Of a stretch of 39,251 nucleotides of DNA, positions 33,333 through 39,251 are shown in pieces (positions within the stretch are counted from its first letter, which is position 1; each line of letters starts with the position of its first letter). The stretch spans positions 1 to 39,251 of the forward strand of contig SVRZ01000023.1 of assembly GCA_015064555.1 (NCBI GenBank), written 5' to 3'. The notes under the pieces are model-generated. The model was not told the DNA's origin. It did no database searches and was given only the letters and a program-made list of their open reading frames with translations. A program made the position numbers and the translations under genes. The DNA is from Oscillospiraceae bacterium (GTDB lineage Bacteria; Bacillota; Clostridia; Oscillospirales; CAG-272).

Positions 33333-34317
33333 GATAGCATACGTATACGCGGCGTCTGTTGCAGTCTTGCTTCTTTCCTTGCTCTTGGGAATATTGCTCG
33401 GCTCGACAAAGACGAGTCTTTCGGATATGCTCTCTGCAATTGCGAGAGGTGATCACAGCAGTCCCGCGGCAAGGATCCTGATATACGTGAGGCTGCCCAG
33501 AGTCCTCGGAGGGCTTATTTGCGGCATGGCACTTGCCGTGTCGGGAGCGGTAATACAAGCCACTCTTGCAAACAGACTCGCATCCCCGAGCATCATCGGA
33601 GTGAATGCCGGCGCAGGTCTTGCGGTGGCTCTTTGCTCGGCATTTGGCATTATAGGAGGCTGGCGGCTTTCGCTGCTGTCCTTCTTCGGTGCTTTTATGA
33701 CGGTGATGCTGGTCAGCATCGCAGCAAAAAAATGGGGAGCATCAAGAGGAACCGTTATACTGCTCGGCGTAGCACTGAATGCCTTTCTCGGTGCCGTCAC
33801 CGATACTGTTACGACCTTCGTCCCCGAGATCGGCATCATAAATAATGAATTCAAGGTTGGTGACTTTTCGTCTGTTACCTATCAAAAGGTCATACCTGCT
33901 GCTATTGCAATTGTAATAGCCGTTATAATTCTGCAAACGCTTTCCAACGAGCTTGACCTTCTCACCCTCGGTGATGAGAATGCGCAGGGACTGGGGCTGA
34001 ATACAGGAGTGATGCGCGTCGTATTTCTGATGCTTTCGGCAGTATTGGCAGGCGCGGCGGTGAGCGTTTGCGGCCTTTTGTCATTCGTTGGTCTGCTCGT
34101 TCCGCATGCTGTGAGAAGGATCGCATCTGCGGAATCAAAGCATCTCATCCCATTGAGTGCGATATCCGGAGCAGCCTTCGTCACACTCTGCGACACACTC
34201 TCAAGAGTGCTTTTTGCTCCTTATGAATTACCGGTAGGAATTAACATGGCATTTCTCGGAGCACCATTCTTTGTCTTCATTCTGATAAAAGGGAAGGGAG
34301 GACACCGCAATGCTTGA
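33310..34317 (+). CDS. FecCD-family ABC transporter permease
   Basis: Membrane channel of the metal-chelate/corrinoid importer. From the ATG at 33310 the product is 335 residues, with about ten hydrophobic segments and the family motifs VRLPRVLGGLICGMALAVSG and LASPSIIGVNAGAGLAVAL, and the coupling-helix region LGDENAQGLGLN. It overlaps the end of the binding-protein gene by 23 bases; an alternative ATG at 33277 would extend it by 11 polar residues and overlap by 56. Neither has a clear ribosome site, consistent with translational coupling. Confidence 0.88.
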   Translation: MRSLRKNRIAYVYAASVAVLLLSLLLGILLGSTKTSLSDMLSAIARGDHSSPAARILIYVRLPRVLGGLICGMALAVSGAVIQATLANRLASPSIIGVNAGAGLAVALCSAFGIIGGWRLSLLSFFGAFMTVMLVSIAAKKWGASRGTVILLGVALNAFLGAVTDTVTTFVPEIGIINNEFKVGDFSSVTYQKVIPAAIAIVIAVIILQTLSNELDLLTLGDENAQGLGLNTGVMRVVFLMLSAVLAGAAVSVCGLLSFVGLLVPHAVRRIASAESKHLIPLSAISGAAFVTLCDTLSRVLFAPYELPVGINMAFLGAPFFVFILIKGKGGHRNA

Positions 34318-35077
34318 ATTAAAAAACATATCTCTGTGCTATGGAAAGAAGACGGTGCTTGACGGCATTACGGCTTGCTTCGAAAAAGGGAAGCTCACGA
34401 GCATTATCGGCGTAAACGGATGTGGAAAAACCACGCTCCTGAGATCCGCGCTCGGTATGCTTCCGCTCGCCCGCGGCGAGATCACTCTTGACGGTCGGGA
34501 TCTTCGTTCGATGAGCAGGAATGAGATTGCACGTAAGCTCGCATACCTTCCGCAGGGAAAAAGCACCCCCGATATGACGGTTGAAAAGATGGTTTTGCAC
34601 GGAAGATTCCCGTATCTTTCTTACCCGAGAAGATACTCGGGCAGTGACAGGGAGCTTGCGCGAGCAGCTATGCAGACCGTCGGCATCACCGATCTTGCGC
34701 ATGAGCCGCTCTCTACCTTGTCGGGCGGTATGCGCCAGAATGCGTATATTGCAATGGCACTGGCGCAGGATACCGATTATATCCTTCTGGACGAGCCTAC
34801 CACCTACCTTGATATATCCCATCAGCTCGATCTGATGAAGCTTTTGCGCACACTCACCTCTGACGGAAAAGGAATAGTTACCGTTATGCATGACCTGCCT
34901 ATGGCGTTGAAATTTTCCGATGAGCTGCTCGTTATGGATAATGGCAAGGTAATGATGCAAGCAAAGCCGAGCGAGATATGTAACACCTCGATTATTAAAG
35001 ATGTGTTCGATGTCCGGATCGAAAGTCTTGGTGATGGAAGATACTGTTATTCATCGTCAGATGTAGCATCACGGTAA
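34310..35077 (+). CDS. ABC transporter ATP-binding protein (FecE/BtuD-like)
   Basis: Powers the importer. The 255-residue product has Walker A GVNGCGKTTLL, Q-loop YLPQGK, signature LSGGMRQNAYIAMALAQ, Walker B YILLDEPTTYLD and the switch His in VTVMHDL. The usual signature arginine region reads MRQNAYIA, with Asn in place of the more common Arg. It overlaps the permease stop by 8 bases. It is the last gene of the operon, followed by an interrupted inverted repeat (35057-35126). Confidence 0.92.
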   Translation: MLELKNISLCYGKKTVLDGITACFEKGKLTSIIGVNGCGKTTLLRSALGMLPLARGEITLDGRDLRSMSRNEIARKLAYLPQGKSTPDMTVEKMVLHGRFPYLSYPRRYSGSDRELARAAMQTVGITDLAHEPLSTLSGGMRQNAYIAMALAQDTDYILLDEPTTYLDISHQLDLMKLLRTLTSDGKGIVTVMHDLPMALKFSDELLVMDNGKVMMQAKPSEICNTSIIKDVFDVRIESLGDGRYCYSSSDVASR

Positions 35078-35126
35078 ATATCGCACTAATCGTACACGAT
35101 GCTAAACCTTCCGGCTTTGCATCTGA
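35057..35126. repeat. Interrupted inverted repeat after the ABC operon
   Basis: Outer pair TCAGATG/CATCTGA (35057-35063, 35120-35126) encloses TAGCATC/GATGCTA (35064-35070, 35098-35104). There is no U-tract, so it is a weak candidate for a transcription end or mRNA fold. Confidence 0.35.
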
Positions 35127-35150
35127 GGAAACAAAGAAAAGCCAGATCGG

Positions 35151-35179
35151 TTGAAAAGTTCACAAAAATATGGTATAAT
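35151..35179 (+). promoter_or_regulatory. Promoter of the Crp/Fnr regulator
   Basis: TTGAAA (35151-35156), 17-base spacer, TATAAT (35174-35179). No full GTGAC-N4-GTCAC palindrome is present here, so strong autoregulation is not suggested. Confidence 0.75.
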
Positions 35180-35214
35180 GGTATTAAACAAAACCACGAA
35201 AGGACGGATATATT

Positions 35215-35880
35215 ATGTCTTTATACGCCTTCTACGAACAATACTTTCCGTTCTGGAAAGCACTGAAAGAAGAAGATAAAAACTATCTGTGTGAGAATAC
35301 CGCAGAGGAACACTTTAACAAAGAACAGCCCGTTCACGACAATATGGGCTGCTCGGGGCTTTTTATCGTGCGCTCGGGCAGATTGCGCCTGTATATGCTC
35401 TCGGAGGAGGGTAAGGAGATCACACTCTACCGCCTTGTGCCCGGTGATATCTGTATGTTATCCGCTTCGTGCGTATTGAATAGTATAACCTTTGACGTAT
35501 ATGTGGATGCCGAAGTTCCAAGTGATTGCTACCGCATCAGCGGCGCGGCTTTCGGTGACGTCAGCTCTCGCTATCTTGAGGTGAAGAATTACGCTCTCGA
35601 AACCGCTGTCGGACGCTTCTCGGACGTGATGTGGATCATGCAGCAGGTCGTGTTTATGAGTATGGATAAGCGTCTTGCCATCTTTCTTCTTGAAGAAACG
35701 CAGGCAAACGGGACGGATACCGTCACTCTGACGCACGAAATGATCGCCCGACACCTCGGAACAGCCCGGGAGGTAATTACGAGGATGCTGAAGCATCTTG
35801 CCGCCGACGGCGTAATTGAGGTTACAAGAAAGGGCATCCTGATTGCGGACAAAAAGAAACTGCGGAGTATTGCCTATTGA
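35215..35880 (+). CDS. Crp/Fnr-family transcriptional regulator
   Basis: A dimeric DNA-binding regulator: cyclic-nucleotide-binding-like sensor (about 15-130), long dimer helix (about 130-155) and winged HTH (about 160-221). The recognition helix TAREVITRMLKHL has R185-E186-x3-R190, the same R-E-x3-R set that CRP uses to read TGTGA half-sites, and not the FNR ExxSR set. The sensor has Cys at 26, 46, 82, 88 and 106 (approximate) but no N-terminal FNR Cys cluster, and the cAMP phosphate-binding RxA motif is not evident. It may sense redox, NO or a sulfur species. The 3' end converges on the rhodanese lipoprotein with a 16-base gap. Paired GTGAC-N4-GTCAC sites 3 kb away are likely targets. Confidence 0.92.
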   Translation: MSLYAFYEQYFPFWKALKEEDKNYLCENTAEEHFNKEQPVHDNMGCSGLFIVRSGRLRLYMLSEEGKEITLYRLVPGDICMLSASCVLNSITFDVYVDAEVPSDCYRISGAAFGDVSSRYLEVKNYALETAVGRFSDVMWIMQQVVFMSMDKRLAIFLLEETQANGTDTVTLTHEMIARHLGTAREVITRMLKHLAADGVIEVTRKGILIADKKKLRSIAY

Positions 35881-35896
35881 CAACACCCCACAGGTA

Positions 35897-36289
35897 TTAT
35901 TCTGTTACAGTTCCGTATTCCCAATCATTGATACCGCCGAACTCTTTAATATTCGTATAGCCTAACGTCGCAAGCTCATTTGCGGCGTTTTTGCTTCTCC
36001 TGCCGCTTCGGCAATAGACGAGGATCAGCTGATCCTTGTCGGTCAATATGCCTTCTGCTTTCTCTCCGATCTCATAATCGGGAATAAGGATAGCTCCTTC
36101 GATATGTCTCTCGGCAAACTCCTCGGGGGTTCGCACGTCGAGAATAATGTATCCGTCCTCGCTATCCATAAGAGCCTTTGCCTCGGCAGGAGTGATCTGC
36201 TCATAGGAGCTTTTATTATTACCGTTGCACCCAATAAGCAGCGGAATGAGCATCAGCACGACCGATATGGCAATGAAAATGCGCTTCAT
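35897..36289 (-). CDS. Rhodanese-domain lipoprotein
   Basis: A surface-anchored single-domain sulfurtransferase. The 130-residue product has a signal peptide with lipobox L-I-G-C (about residue 21), a short linker, and a rhodanese domain (about 32-130) with ILDVRTPEEFAERHIEGA and the catalytic loop VYCRSGRRS. The ATG at 36289 overlaps the thioredoxin stop as TGATG; a GTG one codon earlier is an alternative start. Third gene of the CoADR-thioredoxin-rhodanese transcript. Being outside the membrane, it may handle sulfur species arriving from the environment. Confidence 0.9.
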   Translation of the reverse strand: MKRIFIAISVVLMLIPLLIGCNGNNKSSYEQITPAEAKALMDSEDGYIILDVRTPEEFAERHIEGAILIPDYEIGEKAEGILTDKDQLILVYCRSGRRSKNAANELATLGYTNIKEFGGINDWEYGTVTE

Positions 36290-36591
36290 CACACAAGCTT
36301 CGCAAGAATGGCGGCTTTAGGTCTTGCTCCGACAATTCTTGCCGTCTCCTTTCCGTCCTTAAAGACGATCAGCGTGGGAATACTCATCACGCCGTATTTC
36401 ATGGCGAGGGCGTTCTCATCATCTACGTTCACCTTTCCGACGGTAATGTCCCTTCTTTCTTCGGCGATCTCATCCACGATGGGGGAAACCATACGGCAAG
36501 GACCACACCAATCGGCGTAGAAATCCACGAGAGCCGTGCCGCTTGTAATTGCGTTATTAAAATTATTTTGATTCAGTTTTTGTACCGACAT
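36289..36591 (-). CDS. trxA: Thioredoxin
   Basis: A 100-residue dithiol carrier that reduces disulfides and protein persulfides in the cytosol. The active site is YADWCGPCRMVSP, with the cis-proline loop MSIPTLIVF. The start at 36591 has a perfect AAGGAGGT; a 13-residue in-frame extension (36630) lies upstream of that site and is rejected. It lies 29 bases after the CoA-disulfide reductase gene and overlaps the next one. Placed between a persulfide-type reductase and a rhodanese, it probably serves sulfur-relay chemistry here. Confidence 0.95.
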   Translation of the reverse strand: MSVQKLNQNNFNNAITSGTALVDFYADWCGPCRMVSPIVDEIAEERRDITVGKVNVDDENALAMKYGVMSIPTLIVFKDGKETARIVGARPKAAILAKLV

Positions 36592-36620
36592 AAGATATAC
36601 CTCCTTGTTCTTTTTTGTCG

Positions 36621-38303
36621 TCACTTGCATTCGGTGCAGATATATTCAGGCACCGTTCTTTCATTTATGACCGATTCATAGAGCCTCCATCCGCCTGCGA
36701 GATTGTAACATTCAAATCCGTTGCCGGCAAGGATGCGGCAAGCGATATAGGATCGAAGTCCTGAGTGGCAATGCACGTACACGGGCTTGCCTTTTGGGAT
36801 CTCGTGGATGCGCTCGCGCAACGAGTCAAGCGGAATGTGCATAAAGCCGTCGATCCTTCCGCGTGCGACTTCGGTATTGGTTCTGGTGTCGAGCAGGGTC
36901 ACGCTTCCGTCGCGAGGGAGCTTTTCCACGTCGTGCCAGAAGAACTGCCCGATCTTGCCCGTAATAACGTTTTCGGCAACAAATCCTACCATATTCACGG
37001 GATCCTTGGCAGAGCCGAAGGGCGGCGCGTAGCAAAGCTCGAGTTCTGCAAGTTCGGTCACCTTTGCGCCGAGCCGCATCGCAGTGGCAATCACGTCCAT
37101 ACGCTTATCTACGCCGTCAAATCCTACGATCTGTGCACCGAGGATCTTGTGCGTCGTCTTATCCCACAGCAGCTTAACCGACATCATAGACGCTTCGGGA
37201 TAATAGGATGCGTGAGATGCGGAATAGGTGTAGGTCTTGTCATAATCGTAGCCTGCGGCAGCTGCGCTCTTTTCGTTGAGTCCCGCGGTGGCAATCGTCA
37301 TATCAAAGAGCTTCAGCACAGACGAGCCCTGCGTACCCTTATATTCCGAGGGGACACCGCAGATATTGTCCGCTGCGATGCGCCCCTGCTTGTTGGCAGG
37401 CCCCGCAAGCGGAATGAAGGACGGCTCACCCGTTACAAAATTCTTGACGGATACCGCATCGCCAACGGCGTAAACGTCGGGAGCGCTCGTCTGCATTTTC
37501 TCATTCACAATGATACTGCCGCGTTCGCTTGTTTCAATACCGGCTGACTTGATAAAAGCAGTATCCGGTCGAACGCCAACAGACAGAAGAACCATATCCG
37601 TGTCAATCACACCCCTGTTCAACTCTACGTTCATGCCGTTGTCACTATCTTTAATAGCAATCACACCGTTACCAAGCGCGAGCTTGATACCTTTCGACTT
37701 GATATATTTGTGAACGTCCGCCGCCATATCGAAATCAAGGGGAGCAATGAGATGGTCGGAAAGCTCAACGATGGTCACGTCGAGTCCTGCGTTGGCAAGA
37801 TTTTCTGCCATCTCAACTCCAATATATCCGCCACCTACGACTATCGCCGATTTTGGATGATTTTTCTCTATATATTGCTTGATTTTCATCGTGTCGGGAA
37901 TGTTGCGCAGAGTAAATACCTTATCGCTGTCGATTCCATCGATCCTCGGACGAATGGGAGAAGCACCCGGAGAAAGAACCAAGCTGTCATATCGCTCGGT
38001 GTATTCCTCGCCTGATTTCAGATTTCTGACCGTAACGGTCTTGTTTTTTGTGTCTAAGGCAACCGCCTCACTGAGCGTGCGAACGTCGATATTGAAACGA
38101 GCCTTGAAGCTCTCGGGAGTTTGTAACGTGAGATTGGATTTTTCGGTGATCTCACCGCCGATATAATAGGGAAGTCCGCAGTTTGCAAAGGAGATGAACT
38201 CTCCGCGCTCCAAAATAACGATCTCGGCTTTCTCGTTAAGCCTTCTGAGTCTTGCCGCGCAGGATGCACCGCCTGCCACGCCTCCTATGATCAAGGTCTT
38301 CAT
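36621..38303 (-). CDS. CoA-disulfide reductase with C-terminal rhodanese domain
   Basis: An FAD-dependent NAD(P)H oxidoreductase that reduces CoA disulfide, CoA persulfide or polysulfide. The 560-residue product has the FAD loop IIGGVAGGASCAARLRR, the active-site Cys in SFANCGLPYYIGGE (about C43), the NAD loop IVVGGGYIGVEMAENLA, the FAD-binding VYAVGDAV, a dimer domain to about residue 445, and a rhodanese domain (about 465-545) with HCHSGLRS. It ends CTECK. This is the CoADR-Rhod layout known from Bacillus and Shewanella Npsr. The start at 38303 has CGGAGGT; the longer frame (38381) crosses the promoter and is rejected. It heads the three-gene transcript, under a promoter with a CRP-type site. 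Confidence 0.93.
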   Translation of the reverse strand: MKTLIIGGVAGGASCAARLRRLNEKAEIVILERGEFISFANCGLPYYIGGEITEKSNLTLQTPESFKARFNIDVRTLSEAVALDTKNKTVTVRNLKSGEEYTERYDSLVLSPGASPIRPRIDGIDSDKVFTLRNIPDTMKIKQYIEKNHPKSAIVVGGGYIGVEMAENLANAGLDVTIVELSDHLIAPLDFDMAADVHKYIKSKGIKLALGNGVIAIKDSDNGMNVELNRGVIDTDMVLLSVGVRPDTAFIKSAGIETSERGSIIVNEKMQTSAPDVYAVGDAVSVKNFVTGEPSFIPLAGPANKQGRIAADNICGVPSEYKGTQGSSVLKLFDMTIATAGLNEKSAAAAGYDYDKTYTYSASHASYYPEASMMSVKLLWDKTTHKILGAQIVGFDGVDKRMDVIATAMRLGAKVTELAELELCYAPPFGSAKDPVNMVGFVAENVITGKIGQFFWHDVEKLPRDGSVTLLDTRTNTEVARGRIDGFMHIPLDSLRERIHEIPKGKPVYVHCHSGLRSYIACRILAGNGFECYNLAGGWRLYESVINERTVPEYICTECK

Positions 38304-38335
38304 AAGCTTACCTCCGTTTTTTATTCTTTGATTGT

Positions 38336-38378
38336 ATTTTACCATGCTTTTTTCGTGTTCGCTGTGACTTTTGTCACT
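38336..38378 (-). promoter_or_regulatory. Crp/Fnr-dependent promoter of the CoADR operon
   Basis: On the - strand the palindrome GTGACAAAAGTCAC (38364-38377, within TGTGA-N6-TCAC) is followed by exactly 22 bases and TAAAAT (38336-38341). The site centre falls at -41.5 from the predicted start near 38329. There is no good -35, as in class II activator promoters. Confidence 0.75.
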
Positions 38379-38477
38379 CAAGCTATTGTATCACGAGTAA
38401 AAATGCTTGCATCGCAAGACTTTCTGCATGCATTATATCATATTTTGCGCCACATATCAATACAAATACAAAGTGCT

Positions 38478-38520
38478 TGTGACAAAAGTCACGGAAGAAG
38501 TCACGCCTTCGTGTTAAAAT
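38478..38520 (+). promoter_or_regulatory. Crp/Fnr-dependent promoter of the free rhodanese
   Basis: The palindrome GTGACAAAAGTCAC (38479-38492) is followed by exactly 22 bases and TAAAAT (38515-38520), a start near 38527 and the site centre at -41.5. The -35 region (ACGGAA) is far from consensus. An extra GTCAC half-site lies at 38500-38504. Confidence 0.75.
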
Positions 38521-38553
38521 AAAGCCGTAATCAAAACACAAGGAGGATACAAA

Positions 38554-38874
38554 ATGAACATTTTCAATATATTTGCACGCAAGGATATCAACGAGGGGGT
38601 TAGAAGCTTCCGTGAAAGTAAAAACGCAATTCTTCTCGACGTCAGAACGAGAGAGGAATACGCAAGCGGACACATCGAAGATAGCCGAAATCTTCCGCTT
38701 GACGAGATCGACAAAGTGGATTCGGTCATAAAGGATAAAAACACTCCGCTGTACGTCCATTGCCTCAGCGGAGGACGAAGCGCACGCGCAGCGGCTTATC
38801 TGACAGGCAAGGGATATCGGGAGGTTCACGATATCGGAGGTATCGGATCGTACAGAGGCAAGATCGTTGTTTGA
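38554..38874 (+). CDS. Rhodanese-like sulfurtransferase
   Basis: A 106-residue cytosolic single-domain sulfurtransferase moving persulfide sulfur. It has AILLDVRTREEYASGHIEDSRNLPL and the catalytic loop VHCLSGGRS, and lacks a signal peptide. The start has AAGGAGGA. It is divergent from the CoADR-thioredoxin-rhodanese operon and shares the same activator-site layout, so the two units are likely switched on together. A hairpin follows. Confidence 0.93.
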   Translation: MNIFNIFARKDINEGVRSFRESKNAILLDVRTREEYASGHIEDSRNLPLDEIDKVDSVIKDKNTPLYVHCLSGGRSARAAAYLTGKGYREVHDIGGIGSYRGKIVV

Positions 38875-38880
38875 TATACA

Positions 38881-38912
38881 GAGGGCTGACAGAAATCAAT
38901 CTGTCAGCCCTC
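38881..38912. terminator. Bidirectional terminator
   Basis: A perfect 12-bp stem GAGGGCTGACAG/CTGTCAGCCCTC (38881-38892, 38901-38912) with an 8-base loop, followed by a stretch containing TTTTTT at 38926-38931 on the + strand. It separates the rhodanese (+) from the DtxR-like gene (-). Confidence 0.75.
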
Positions 38913-38922
38913 AAGCTATTCA

Positions 38923-39251
38923 TCATTTTTTATAATTCAAATAATGCTCCTTCACGGCGGCAAAAGATTTTTCGCTGATCACGTGTTCAATGCGGCAGGC
39001 ATCCTCTGTGGCGGTTTCTTCATCAATTCCGAGAGCCATTAGCATATTGGTAAGAACGGTGTGACGTTCATACAGTTGTTCCGCCAAGGCTTCACCTTTG
39101 TGTGTCAGTGTAATGTATCCTTCGGAATCAACTAAGATATGCTCACTTTTCTTCAAAAGTCCAACGCCACGGCTTACGGAAGGCTTTGTATATCCAAGGT
39201 ATGCGCCTACGTCTATGGCACGTATCTTATCATTCTTCTGTAATAAAACAT
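38923..39251 (-). CDS. DtxR/MntR-family metal-dependent regulator (5' end outside the window)
   Basis: A transcription regulator controlled by Mn(II) or Fe(II). The open frame runs to the right edge of the window without a stop, so the true start is outside; at least 108 residues are present. The visible part begins in the winged HTH (LLQKNDKIRAIDVGAYLGYTK, then PSVSRGV) and continues with SEGYITLTHKGEALAEQLYERH, and the dimer/metal domain with EDACRIEHVIS. The Glu/Cys/His set of the EDACRIEHV segment provides metal ligands in this family. It ends right after the second domain, without an SH3 domain, as in short MntR-like proteins. A TTG in the middle (39156) is only an internal codon. Confidence 0.88.
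   Translation of the reverse strand, partial: VLLQKNDKIRAIDVGAYLGYTKPSVSRGVGLLKKSEHILVDSEGYITLTHKGEALAEQLYERHTVLTNMLMALGIDEETATEDACRIEHVISEKSFAAVKEHYLNYKK

Noticed and set aside
35151-35179. Autoregulatory Crp/Fnr site at the regulator's own promoter
   Set aside because: Only a weak TTCAC half-site is present beside the -35; the 14-bp palindrome seen at the two target promoters is absent.
38923-39156. Complete 77-residue small protein starting at TTG
   Set aside because: The frame stays open to the window edge and the upstream residues form the winged HTH of a DtxR/MntR protein, so this is a truncated larger gene.
1-39251. CRISPR arrays, tRNA or rRNA genes, insertion sequences, prophage
   Set aside because: No regularly spaced repeats, cloverleaf-like sequence, transposase or phage gene was recognised on either strand.

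Overview
The window reads as chromosomal DNA of an anaerobic Clostridia-class Bacillota, probably from an animal gut. The evidence is: Firmicute-type ribosome binding sites (AAGGAGG), near-consensus TTGACA/17/TATAAT promoters, ECF-transporter S components, NfnAB, a siroheme sulfite reductase of the anaerobic type, a GH95 fucosidase and a radical-SAM/Cys-rich peptide pair. No rRNA, tRNA, CRISPR array, phage or transposase gene was seen. The species cannot be named from the sequence alone.

Layout. 1-2102: a terminator-like repeat and a secreted M3 metallopeptidase lipoprotein (-). 2303-10249: a 2,233-residue secreted GH95 fucosidase fused to an SGNH esterase-like domain, followed by a 43-residue orphan peptide in the same transcript, with a divergent AraC-type regulator. 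10373-14189: a TIR-domain protein with two MORN-repeat arrays, and a ROK sugar kinase. 14471-16095: cysteine desulfurase and NifU/IscU scaffold. 16202-19423 (-): a 55-residue Cys-rich peptide overlapping its SPASM radical-SAM enzyme by one base (TGATG), then a terminator, a GNAT acetyltransferase and an adenylate-forming PaaK-like enzyme. 19632-25384 (+): MnmA, an esterase/acyltransferase fusion, a zinc-ribbon membrane protein (DUF6320-like), a tandem flavoprotein and a small membrane protein. 25557-31281: two ECF S components, a flavin reductase, NfnA, NfnB and a P-loop kinase. 31341-35077: siroheme sulfite reductase divergent from a FecBCD-type ABC transporter. 35215-39251: a Crp/Fnr regulator beside a sulfur-relay/redox cluster (lipoprotein rhodanese, thioredoxin, CoA-disulfide reductase with rhodanese domain, free rhodanese), ending in a truncated DtxR/MntR-type regulator.

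How they work together. Sulfur and redox chemistry recurs: NifS/NifU and MnmA (sulfur donation), NfnAB (electron bifurcation), sulfite reductase (sulfide production) and the rhodanese/thioredoxin/CoADR group (persulfide handling). The last group has a striking regulatory layout: two divergent promoters carry the same 14-bp palindrome GTGACAAAAGTCAC exactly 22 bp upstream of the same TAAAAT -10 box, the class II activator geometry. The neighbouring Crp/Fnr protein has a CRP-type RExxxR recognition helix suited to TGTGA half-sites.

The strongest candidate for an undescribed system is the Cys-rich peptide and radical-SAM pair at 18147-19523. Its precursor has a Gly-Gly followed by C-x2-C-x3-C-x3-C-x3-C (the spacing of SCIFF ranthipeptides minus the last Cys), a perfect consensus promoter, and a 12-bp hairpin just inside the enzyme gene. 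Other leads are the TIR-MORN protein, the GH95-SGNH fusion with its trailing mini-peptide, the esterase/acyltransferase-DUF6320-flavoprotein cluster, and the overlapping promoters and palindrome at 32290-32349.
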